Shown here one piece after another: positions 15,510 to 22,817 of a stretch of DNA of 36,045 bases. The first letter of the stretch is position 1. Each line of letters begins with the position of its first letter. A program made the position numbers and the translations under genes. The notes beneath the pieces are model-generated. The model did no database searches. It had not been told where the DNA came from and saw only the letters and a program-made list of their open reading frames with translations. The stretch is from Thiopseudomonas sp. (GTDB taxonomy: Bacteria; Pseudomonadota; Gammaproteobacteria; Pseudomonadales; Pseudomonadaceae). The DNA is taken from positions 1 to 36,045 of the forward strand of contig JALOAC010000027.1 in assembly GCA_023228985.1 (NCBI GenBank), given 5' to 3'.

Positions 15510-15610
15510 GTGGGACCTGACTTGTCAGGGAACCAGTATCTGCCCGTAGCCACCAAGCCAAACACCTTACCTAGACTCAACAGCAGCTTCCCCGACAAGT
15601 CGGGTCCCAC
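15510..15610. repeat. REPIN, type 1 (second copy)
   Basis: GTGGGACCTGACTTGTCAGG at 15510-15529 and an inverted arm CCGACAAGTCGGGTCCCAC ending at 15610 flank a spacer unrelated to that of the first copy at 9970-10080. The arms of each REPIN differ by compensating changes that keep the small hairpins. Confidence 0.82.
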
Positions 15611-15638
15611 AAAAGCGATGCGGCGCTGCTCTATAGAA

Positions 15639-15665
15639 CGCATCGCCCAGAAGCTGGACTCCAAC
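15639..15665 (-). repeat. REP-like element, GTTGGAG type (second copy)
   Basis: On the minus strand this reads GTTGGAGTCCAGCTTCTGGG then CGATGCG, a diverged copy of the element at 10124-10150 with compensating changes in the inner palindrome. A weaker plus-strand match, GTTGGAGCTCAAGAGTTGCG, at 15297-15316 may be its partner. Confidence 0.6.
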
Positions 15666-15757
15666 GAAAAAATGGCTGGCAATAAGCAGTGCAGCGTCTG
15701 CAGTTTTCTGTTGAAATATACCTACTAGTGCTTTTCTAACCTATTAAACGAGTTTTT

Positions 15758-16963
15758 ATGCCAACCCCAAATAATACTAAACACAACATTTTCTTGTTAT
15801 TAATCGGCAGCGCAGTAATTTTAGCTGTGTCACTTGGCGTGCGTCATGCGTTTGGTTTGTTTCTAAACCCCATGAGCCTAGAGTTCGGCTGGGGGCGCGA
15901 GATTTTTGCTTTTGCTATTGCCATGCAAAACTTAGTTTGGGGCGTAGCGCAACCTTTTGTGGGTATGTTTGCTGATCGCTACGGTACGCGCATCACCGTC
16001 ATCATTACCGCCAGCATCTACGCACTGGGATTATTTATGATGGCCCACGCAACGGATTCAACCAGCCTGATTATCAGCAGCGGCTTATTAATAGGGTTTG
16101 GTTTATCAGGTACATCATTCCCTATCCTGCTTTCAGCCGTTGGCCGTAGTGTTGCGCCAGAGAAACGTAGCATGGCAATGGGCATCGCTAGCGCTGCCGG
16201 CTCATTTGGTCAGTTTGCCATGCTACCAGGCACTTTAGGTTTAATTGAGTGGCTGGGCTGGTCGGCTGCCTTACTGGTGTGTGCGGTATTAGTGGCTTTA
16301 TTGCTGCCGGTAAGCTGGATGCTGCGAGAAAGCGTACCCAGCGGTGTTGCTACGGCAAAAACATCAGTGGCAGCAGCATTCAAACAAGCTGCTCGTCACA
16401 CGCCTTTTTGGCTGCTGTGCATGGGGTATTTAGTGTGTGGTTTTCAGGTGGTTTTTATTGGCGTGCACCTGCCCTCTTATCTATTGGATCAGCAACTGTC
16501 TGCACAGGTAGGCACAGCGGTACTGGCTTTAGTAGGGTTGTTTAACATTGCAGGCACCTGGACTGCCGGCTGGCTGGGTGGTCGCTATTCTAAACCTAGA
16601 CTGCTGGTGTGGATTTATTTGCTGCGCACTGTAGTAATTAGCTTGTTTGTGTTTTTGCCAGTAAGTGCGCTGTCTGCCTACTTGTTCGGCATTGCCATGG
16701 GGCTGTTATGGTTGTCTACAGTGCCTTTAACCAACGGTACTATTGCGACCCTGTTCGGCGTGCGCCACTTGTCGATGCTCACCGGCATAGCTTTTTTGTT
16801 TCACCAGTTAGGTTCTTTTGTGGGCGGCTGGCTCGGCGGCTGGGGTTATGATGTGAGTGGCAGTTATGACATGGTTTGGTACGTGTCTATTGCGCTAAGC
16901 CTTATCGCTGCAGCCTTAAACTGGTCTATCCGCGAGCTGCCTGTGGAGGAAAGTCATGCGTAA
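15758..16963 (+). CDS. Major facilitator superfamily transporter
   Basis: The 401-residue protein has 12 predicted membrane spans and MFS motif A-like G-M-F-A-D-R-Y-G-T-R between spans 2 and 3, with a second G-G-R-Y-S-K-P-R in the middle. The opening V-R-H-A-F-G-L-F-L-N-P-M and the layout resemble the monocarboxylate/oxalate-formate type group. The substrate cannot be read from the sequence. The start at 15758 follows a run of REP elements. A tiny membrane-peptide gene overlaps its stop by eight bases, suggesting co-expression. Confidence 0.88.
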   Translation: MPTPNNTKHNIFLLLIGSAVILAVSLGVRHAFGLFLNPMSLEFGWGREIFAFAIAMQNLVWGVAQPFVGMFADRYGTRITVIITASIYALGLFMMAHATDSTSLIISSGLLIGFGLSGTSFPILLSAVGRSVAPEKRSMAMGIASAAGSFGQFAMLPGTLGLIEWLGWSAALLVCAVLVALLLPVSWMLRESVPSGVATAKTSVAAAFKQAARHTPFWLLCMGYLVCGFQVVFIGVHLPSYLLDQQLSAQVGTAVLALVGLFNIAGTWTAGWLGGRYSKPRLLVWIYLLRTVVISLFVFLPVSALSAYLFGIAMGLLWLSTVPLTNGTIATLFGVRHLSMLTGIAFLFHQLGSFVGGWLGGWGYDVSGSYDMVWYVSIALSLIAAALNWSIRELPVEESHA

Positions 16964-17081
16964 AAAACAGCTGTATTGGGCCTTAGTTATCTTGCTGATG
17001 ACTGCCCTGCTAGCGCTTAGTTGGTGGGGCTGGTCAAAGATGGGTTTGGCGGCACTGCAAACAAGTCTGGGGTTTTGTTAG
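16956..17081 (+). CDS. 41-residue single-span membrane peptide
   Basis: The frame begins MRKKQLYWALVILLMTALLA and has one hydrophobic span flanked by N-terminal Arg/Lys-Lys-Lys, then W-W-G-W and a terminal cysteine. GAGGAA lies five bases before the ATG, inside the transporter gene, and the two frames overlap by eight bases. No named family is recognised; the coupling suggests an accessory peptide of the transporter. It is too short for standard gene finding. Confidence 0.7.
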   Translation: MRKKQLYWALVILLMTALLALSWWGWSKMGLAALQTSLGFC

Positions 17082-17166
17082 CACTGCGGCATACTTAGCT
17101 GCTGTGTCGCCTCATTGTGCGCACTTGCTAAAGCCCAAAACTCTGAACACATCGAGCAGACCTAAC

Positions 17167-17766
17167 TTAAAACTGCACCGGCTTGCGCCCAGCAAACGCT
17201 TGAATCAATGTGCCACCATCGACCATTTCCAGCTCGCCACCCATCGGCATACCCTGAGCTAAACGTGTCAGACTCAGTGGCTTATCTTGTAGCAATTGTG
17301 CGATGTAATGCGCTGTTGCCTCGCCTTCCACCGTTGGGTTATTAGCCAAGATAACCTCGGTGTACTGATGCGTATCAATATGCCTTAATAATTCAGAGAT
17401 GCCGATGGCCTCTGGGCCAAGGCCATCTAAGGGAGACAGATGACCTTTCAGCACAAAATAGCGCCCTTTGTAGCCCGTCTGCTCTAAAGCAAACACATCC
17501 AGCGGTCCTTGTACAATGCACAGCAAACCTGTGTCTCGTCGCTCATCCGCGCAGATTGGACATAAATCTGTCTCACTTAAGGTACGACACTCCTTGCAAT
17601 GTCCAACCTGTTCTACAGCCGTTTGCAAAGCTTGGGATAAGCGTTCACCGCCAGCACGGTTGCGCTCTAAAATATACAGCGCCATGCGCTGGGCAGTTTT
17701 TTGCCCAACACCTGGCAGGGTACGAAACGCTTCTACAAGCTCACGAATAGCGGGACTAAAGGACAT
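17167..17766 (-). CDS. recR: Recombination mediator protein RecR
   Basis: RecR works with RecF and RecO to load RecA on gapped DNA. The 199-residue protein has the helix-hairpin-helix T-L-P-G-V-G-Q-K-T-A-Q-R near the start, a four-cysteine zinc motif C-K-E-C-R and C-P-I-C-A, and a Toprim domain with E-G-E-A-T-A-H-Y. Length and layout are normal. It is the last gene of dnaX-ybaB-recR and starts 13 bases after the ybaB stop. Confidence 0.97.
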   Translation of the reverse strand: MSFSPAIRELVEAFRTLPGVGQKTAQRMALYILERNRAGGERLSQALQTAVEQVGHCKECRTLSETDLCPICADERRDTGLLCIVQGPLDVFALEQTGYKGRYFVLKGHLSPLDGLGPEAIGISELLRHIDTHQYTEVILANNPTVEGEATAHYIAQLLQDKPLSLTRLAQGMPMGGELEMVDGGTLIQAFAGRKPVQF

Positions 17767-17779
17767 AGAAAAAACTCAA

Positions 17780-18103
17780 CTAAAACGGCATCTTAAAGCC
17801 GGGTGGTAACTGCATTCCAGCCGTCATACCCGACATAGCTTGCTCGTTGCGTTGTTCGATTTTGCGCACCGCATCATTTACTGCTGCCGCAATAAGGTCT
17901 TCTAAAATCTCTTTATCTTCTTCCAGCAAACTGTCATCAATACTGACTCTGCGCACATCATGACGCCCCGTCATAACCACAGAAACCATGCCTGCACCAG
18001 ACTCGCCTGTCACTTCTGCATTGGCAAGTTCTGCCTGCATTTTTTGCATCTTGTCCTGCATCATTTGTGCCTGTTTCATCAGGCCTGCCATACCGCCTTT
18101 CAT
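17780..18103 (-). CDS. ybaB: YbaB/EbfC nucleoid-associated protein
   Basis: This 107-residue protein has the family start M-K-G-G-M-A-G-L-M-K-Q-A-Q-M-M-Q followed by a helix, a strand pair V-S-V-V-M-T-G-R-H and a C-terminal helix with D-A-V-R-K-I-E, and ends in a glycine- and methionine-rich tail. Members form tweezer-shaped dimers that bind DNA. It sits between dnaX (15-base gap) and recR, as in most gammaproteobacteria. Confidence 0.96.
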   Translation of the reverse strand: MKGGMAGLMKQAQMMQDKMQKMQAELANAEVTGESGAGMVSVVMTGRHDVRRVSIDDSLLEEDKEILEDLIAAAVNDAVRKIEQRNEQAMSGMTAGMQLPPGFKMPF

Positions 18104-18118
18104 AATAAAATCCTCAAA

Positions 18119-20002
18119 TTAAATTGGGTTAATGGGTTTTATACTTTCAGCGCAAAAAACAGCGCCTAATTCTTGCTTGAATGCTTGGATAAGTGGATCT
18201 TGCTCTAATGAGGCCACAGCATCAAGTTGTTGCTGTGCTCGTTTACGTGCTAAATCCAAAGCTGGTGTTTCTACCGTCAGTGGCGCTATTTCAACTTGCA
18301 ATTGAATTTCTTGACCTAGCTGAGTGTTGACTGCCTCATTGATACGCTTTTGCTGTGTTTCATTAAAAAGTGCACTCTGTTCACTATCAAGATGCAGCAA
18401 CCAGGTATTGCCCTCTTCTTTTATCAACGCGCAATTTCTAGCAATATTGGCCGTCATACCGGAGATGTCCAGTTGCTGACACAGATTAATCCAGCGAGCC
18501 GCCAAACCGGTGGCCGGTGGGATATGCGGTTTTAAATCACCCTCTGGAATTGAATCAGTAGCTGACTGCGACTCTACGTAATCTAGATAACTGTAGTCGG
18601 GTATGTCTTGCTCATCATCAAGCTCCCTTTCTTCTTCAGCATAATTAAGGGTCTCATGAGGCGTTTGCGCAAATGTTTCGGACGGGTTTTCTACTACCGT
18701 CGTTTCTACCGGGGGCACATCGAGCTCTATAGCAGGCTCTGCGTGCTCTTCAGGCTGCTCTGGTGATGCTGGCTGTTCTGCCGTTACAACAGGCTCAGGT
18801 GCAAGTGGCGCTGCTGGCTCAGTCTGCGCGGGTGCTGGCGGCGGCGCCGAAGCCATCACAGGTTCTGATGACTTCGGCTGGTTAAAAACCAGTGGGGTGC
18901 TCGGCGCACCCGGTAAACTCGCGGGCCGGAACGCTAGCATGCGCAACATGACCATTTCAAAACCATCACGCGGATCAGGGGATAATGGCAAGTCACGCCG
19001 CCCCATCAATGCCACCTGATAATAAAACTGAGTGTCTTCTGCGGGCATGGCTTGGGCAAGCTGTAATATCTGCTCTTTATCGCCCTGACCATTGTCTATG
19101 GCGTTGGGCATCACCTGCGCAATCGCCACGCGATGCAGCACGCCTAACAGTTCCGCTAGCACACCCTGCCAATCTGGTCCCTGCTCTGCCAGCTCAGCAA
19201 TGGCTTGGAGCATTGCCTGAGCATCGCCAGCTAATAAAGCGCTCGCAATGCTGAATACCTGTCCTTGGTCTAGAGTACCCAGCATGGCGCGTACATCTTC
19301 CGCCAGCACTTTACCTTCACCAAAAGACACGGCTTGATCTGTCAAGCTCATGGCATCGCGCATAGAGCCATCAGCAGCTCGACCTAGCAGCCATAGCGCT
19401 TGTTCTTCAAAAGGAATATTTTCGCTAGCCAGTACATGGCTTAAATGCCCGACGATAGATTCGGGGGGCATGTTTTTTAAGGAAAACTGTAAGCAACGCG
19501 ACAACACCGTAGGCGGTAATTTTTGCGGATCGGTGGTAGCCAGTAAGAATTTAACGTGCGGCGGTGGTTCTTCCAGAGTTTTTAACAAGGCGTTAAACGA
19601 GCTGGTAGAGAGCATGTGTACCTCGTCAATCAGGTACACCTTATAACGGCCACGGCTGGGCATATACTGCACGTTATCAAGCAGTTCGCGGGTATCTTCG
19701 ACCTTGGTTTTGCTGGCTGCATCCACTTCGATTAAATCGACAAAGCGCCCTTCGTCAATTTCACGACAAATGGAACACACACCACAGGGAGTAGAGCTAA
19801 CCCCTTGCTCACAGTTCAGGCACTTAGCCATAATCCGCGCAATAGTGGTTTTTCCTACGCCGCGCGTACCCGTAAACAGATAAGCATGGTGCAGCCGCTG
19901 GCTGTCTAGAGCATTAATCAATGCTTTTAACACATGCCCTTGACCAACCATTTCACGGAAAGAACGCGGCCGCCATTTGCGTGCCAACACCTGATAACTC
20001 AT
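18119..20002 (-). CDS. dnaX: DNA polymerase III subunit tau/gamma
   Basis: The clamp-loader ATPase of 627 residues has G-T-R-G-V-G-K-T-T at about residues 45-53, a four-cysteine zinc module (C-L-N-C ... C-G-V-C-S-I-C), D-E-V-H-M-L and S-R-C-L-Q-F. A proline/alanine/glutamate-rich linker follows at roughly 380-500, and a C-terminal domain for polymerase and DnaB contact. I looked for the A-AAA-AAG type slippery site that makes gamma in E. coli and saw none in the linker. The 4.5S RNA gene is directly upstream. Confidence 0.96.
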   Translation of the reverse strand: MSYQVLARKWRPRSFREMVGQGHVLKALINALDSQRLHHAYLFTGTRGVGKTTIARIMAKCLNCEQGVSSTPCGVCSICREIDEGRFVDLIEVDAASKTKVEDTRELLDNVQYMPSRGRYKVYLIDEVHMLSTSSFNALLKTLEEPPPHVKFLLATTDPQKLPPTVLSRCLQFSLKNMPPESIVGHLSHVLASENIPFEEQALWLLGRAADGSMRDAMSLTDQAVSFGEGKVLAEDVRAMLGTLDQGQVFSIASALLAGDAQAMLQAIAELAEQGPDWQGVLAELLGVLHRVAIAQVMPNAIDNGQGDKEQILQLAQAMPAEDTQFYYQVALMGRRDLPLSPDPRDGFEMVMLRMLAFRPASLPGAPSTPLVFNQPKSSEPVMASAPPPAPAQTEPAAPLAPEPVVTAEQPASPEQPEEHAEPAIELDVPPVETTVVENPSETFAQTPHETLNYAEEERELDDEQDIPDYSYLDYVESQSATDSIPEGDLKPHIPPATGLAARWINLCQQLDISGMTANIARNCALIKEEGNTWLLHLDSEQSALFNETQQKRINEAVNTQLGQEIQLQVEIAPLTVETPALDLARKRAQQQLDAVASLEQDPLIQAFKQELGAVFCAESIKPINPI

Positions 20003-20123
20003 GAACGCCCCATGTTAAGATTTTTTCGAGCGTACATGCTAACGGAGCAGACGAAAAAATGCATGCTTAGAGATGGGTTTTAAGATTAAAAATAATGAGA
20101 TGCGCAATAAATGCAAGATTGGA

Positions 20124-20233
20124 GGTGACCCCGCCAGCCACACCTCGGCACACAATGTCTCCGCTACGGCTGCTCCCTTCCAGGCCTGACCGGGTTCACG
20201 GATAATCGTTGCGAAGGGACCGACAGAGTCACC
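20124..20233 (-). ncRNA. ffs: 4.5S RNA of the signal recognition particle
   Basis: The minus strand begins GGTGACTCTGTCGGTCCCTT and has the SRP domain IV core GGTCAGGCCTGGAAGGGAGC AGCC, then GTGTGCCGAGGTGTGGCTGG, ending in GGTCACC that pairs with the start. This gives the single long hairpin of about 110 bases of bacterial SRP RNA, which binds Ffh and targets membrane proteins. The ends are set by the outer pairing and may be off by a few bases. It precedes dnaX, as in Pseudomonas. Confidence 0.95.
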
Positions 20234-20265
20234 ATCAAAGATCGCCCAAGTAGGGCGCGCTGAGT

Positions 20266-20293
20266 ATTGTACTCAGTTAACTAAAACTTACAA
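20266..20293 (-). promoter_or_regulatory. Putative sigma-70 promoter of the 4.5S RNA
   Basis: On the minus strand TTGTAA (20293-20288) and TACAAT (20271-20266) are 16 bases apart, giving a start about 25 bases before the mature RNA, consistent with 5' trimming. The -10 lies inside a perfect palindrome TGAGTA-TTG-TACTCA (20261-20275). Confidence 0.5.
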
Positions 20294-20295
20294 GC

Positions 20296-21453
20296 TTAGG
20301 GGGTTGTTTTTTGTTTTGCACCTAGCGGACTGTACCAACTAACCCGCCCCACATAGGAAAGTTGTTGGGCCTGCTCAATCAAGCGCTCACCCACTTCCAG
20401 CTCCGGTTCAACATGACAAAACGCTTCGATATGAATTTGACCGTTTAAGTAATGCAGCACGACTTTATCCATATCCACATTTTTCAGATCCTCGCGCCAC
20501 ACCTCGCGTAAATCCTGCAATACTTCGCGGCGCAAAGGAAGCTTGCTACTAGGATCAGCAATCTCATCATCTTCAGGGTCAATATGAATCGCCACGTCGA
20601 CAATATCTTTATTAGACTCTAACAACATATGCCGTACATGCTCAGAAATACGATGTCCCTCAGAAACGCTTAAAAAATCATCCACTTGAATATGTACATC
20701 AACAATGGAATTACCCGCCATGCGCCGCGTACGTAGCATGTGTACGCCATGCACACCATCAATATTTTTAATCAGCTTTTTAATGGCGCTCACCTGTTTA
20801 GCGTCAAGGCCTGTATCAATCAGCTCACGGATTGAGTTCCAAGCCTGTTCCCAGCCGATCTTAGCAATCATAAAGGCTACTACTGCTGCAGCAAACGCAT
20901 CAAGGTAGGTTAAGCCCAACAAGCTACCAGCCACACCCAACAGCACAACAACGGATGAAATCGCATCTGAGCGGTGGTGCCATGCGTTGGCTTTCAGCAG
21001 TGATGAGCGGTGCTTGCGCGCGGCGATCATGGTGTACTGATACAGCCCTTCGTTGGCCACAATAGAAATAAAGGCAATTAATAAAACAATAGGTGTAGGT
21101 TGTAATAACAAGCCCGGATTCAACAAGCGCTCTGCAGAATCCCAAGCAATCCCCACAGAGGTTGCAATAAGTACGACACCTAAAGCCACAGTGAACATGG
21201 TTTCAATGCGCGCATGACCATAAGGGTGATCTTCATCAGCGGGCTGATTGCTGTACTTGGCGGCAAACCACACCATCAAATCAGTGCTCAGATCAGCCAA
21301 AGAATGCACACCATCAGCTATCAACGCGTGAGACTGGCCAACAATACCGAAAAATACTTTGCCAATGGTTAAAGCTAGATTGACGACCGCACCCACAAGA
21401 CTGGTACGGCGCATGGCTTTATGGCGTTCTTGTGCTCGCATTTTAGATGACAT
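20296..21453 (-). CDS. Cation diffusion facilitator, zinc-type, with extra C-terminal domain
   Basis: The 385-residue protein has six membrane spans. The metal site in span 2 is H-x-x-x-D (His50, Asp54) and span 5 has W-H-H-R-S-D, the H/D pattern of zinc exporters (the iron-type FieF has Asp at the first place). D-E-D-H-P-Y-G-H-A-R follows span 2. After the usual cytoplasmic domain (V-D-V-H-I-Q-V-D) comes about 80 extra residues from S-S-K-L-P-L-R-R onward, making it longer than the common 300-residue form; this part resembles a second cytoplasmic domain of the same type. It likely exports zinc, driven by protons. Start ATG is near the expected place; an internal Met at residue 5 is also possible. 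Confidence 0.9.
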   Translation of the reverse strand: MSSKMRAQERHKAMRRTSLVGAVVNLALTIGKVFFGIVGQSHALIADGVHSLADLSTDLMVWFAAKYSNQPADEDHPYGHARIETMFTVALGVVLIATSVGIAWDSAERLLNPGLLLQPTPIVLLIAFISIVANEGLYQYTMIAARKHRSSLLKANAWHHRSDAISSVVVLLGVAGSLLGLTYLDAFAAAVVAFMIAKIGWEQAWNSIRELIDTGLDAKQVSAIKKLIKNIDGVHGVHMLRTRRMAGNSIVDVHIQVDDFLSVSEGHRISEHVRHMLLESNKDIVDVAIHIDPEDDEIADPSSKLPLRREVLQDLREVWREDLKNVDMDKVVLHYLNGQIHIEAFCHVEPELEVGERLIEQAQQLSYVGRVSWYSPLGAKQKTTP

Positions 21454-21529
21454 TATTTTTTACCTACTATTACAACTAAATAACATGAGTATATTTTGAG
21501 GAATCGCTCCTGTCCTTGCGCTTAAACAA

Positions 21530-22303
21530 CTACAAAACAGGCACCCGAATGCGCTCAACTACATTTGTCAGCCTATAACCTAAAATTTTAGTCAGCTGTT
21601 TTGCTCGCTGTCTAAGCTCAGCTAAAGGCAGGGTCTGTTCGTAACTGGCAGGCACTAGCAAAATAACATTGCCTTCTTTGACAGGAATTTCCCAGTAATG
21701 ATGCTCAAACACCCCGCGTAGTAATGCGGCTGCCAGAGGCTGGTAATCTGCAGTTGCCCACTGATTAATAATCAACCAACCGTTTTCGTTTAACTTGTCG
21801 CGGCAGTCTTGTAAAAACTTCCATGCTAAATGACCGCGCGCCGGACCATTCTCATCATAGAGGTCCATAAAAATCAAATCGGCCTGCTCTGCTGTTTGTA
21901 ATAGCTCCATTGCATCACCATAACGCAAGGTTAAACGCTCATCCTCTGCATTAAAGCCAAGGTGCTGTGAAGCCATTCGTACCACGTCAGGACGTAGCTC
22001 AATTACCTCGATGTCATACAGGCTCGGCAAAGCTAGCATACAGGCTTGGGTTAAAACGCCTGAGCCCAAACCTAAAAATAAAGCGCTTTCTGGCGAGGGA
22101 TGACAAAGCCCACCCAGCAACATCGCCCGCGTATACTGGTATTCCAACCAAGCAGGATTGTCTACTTTGACACAGCTTTGCTCTACATTCTCACCAAAGA
22201 CTAAAAATCTATAACCACCAATAGCATCCACTGCAATGCGACCGTAACTGTCCTCGCACTGATCAATTAAAACCTTTCTGCGCCCCAAAAATTTCAAATT
22301 CAT
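21530..22303 (-). CDS. Spermidine-synthase-like methyltransferase-fold protein
   Basis: From the ATG at 22303 the protein has 257 residues; the open frame to 22390 adds residues without family resemblance. It has the Rossmann motif L-F-L-G-L-G-S-G-V-L-T-Q, I-E-V-I-E-L-R-P, and D-L-I-F-M-D-L-Y-D, as in spermidine synthases, but lacks the N-terminal strand tetramerisation domain of true SpeE. The true substrate is unknown; polyamine synthesis should not be assumed. Same strand as the CDF gene, 76 bases apart. Confidence 0.82.
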   Translation of the reverse strand: MNLKFLGRRKVLIDQCEDSYGRIAVDAIGGYRFLVFGENVEQSCVKVDNPAWLEYQYTRAMLLGGLCHPSPESALFLGLGSGVLTQACMLALPSLYDIEVIELRPDVVRMASQHLGFNAEDERLTLRYGDAMELLQTAEQADLIFMDLYDENGPARGHLAWKFLQDCRDKLNENGWLIINQWATADYQPLAAALLRGVFEHHYWEIPVKEGNVILLVPASYEQTLPLAELRQRAKQLTKILGYRLTNVVERIRVPVL

Positions 22304-22473
22304 ACTCAAACCATACCTAATAAGTCTTTGAATATGTCGATTAACTAAACAAAACGCAAGGTGTCTCTGACTACACAGCTCTGATCTCATGGTTAAAGCT
22401 ATTGCATAAGCGATGCTTTACGTCTTAACCCCTGTGTTAGTACCGTGCTTTAACGGCACATAAACGCTAGGCG

Positions 22474-22500
22474 AAAAAAAACCCCTGATAAATCAGGGGC
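22474..22500 (-). terminator. Rho-independent terminator of tRNA-Ser(GGA)
   Basis: On the minus strand CCCCTGA, a TTTA loop and TCAGGGG are followed by eight T bases. It lies 14 bases beyond the tRNA and shares its T-tract and following GCCTA with the terminator of the other tRNA-Ser. Confidence 0.88.
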
Positions 22501-22513
22501 TTAGCTTAAAATA

Positions 22514-22603
22514 TGGCGGTGAAGGAGAGATTCGAACTCTCGATACGGTTACCCGTATACACGCTTTCCAGGCGAGCTCCTTCAGCCACTCGGACACTTC
22601 ACC
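22514..22603 (-). tRNA. tRNA-Ser(GGA)
   Basis: The minus strand reads as a class II tRNA with acceptor GGTGAAG/CTTCACC, a D-arm with GTCCGAGTGG, anticodon loop CTGGAAA with anticodon GGA, a long variable arm around TATACGGGTAACCGTATC, a T-arm with GTTCGAATC and encoded CCA. It reads UCC and UCU. Confidence 0.96.
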
Positions 22604-22817
22604 GCAAAGATTGAGCGTTGCTCAACAGGCGCGCAATATACTGCACAACAGTAGGAAAAGCAAATAGTTAACACGACTAGGCAAGCATTGTAGTGCTTAG
22701 GTAGAAGCGCCTAGAGTTATAAATCCTCTTACACTCCTAAGCAAGCGCAGAGTGTCCAATTCATAACCGATGGTTAGCATTTACAGATACGCACTTAATC
22801 AGTAAAAATAAGGCGCT

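Noticed and set aside
18119..20002. Programmed frameshift in dnaX to make gamma
   Set aside because: No A-rich slippery heptamer was found in the linker region; the only similar run is elsewhere in the gene and in an unsuitable place.
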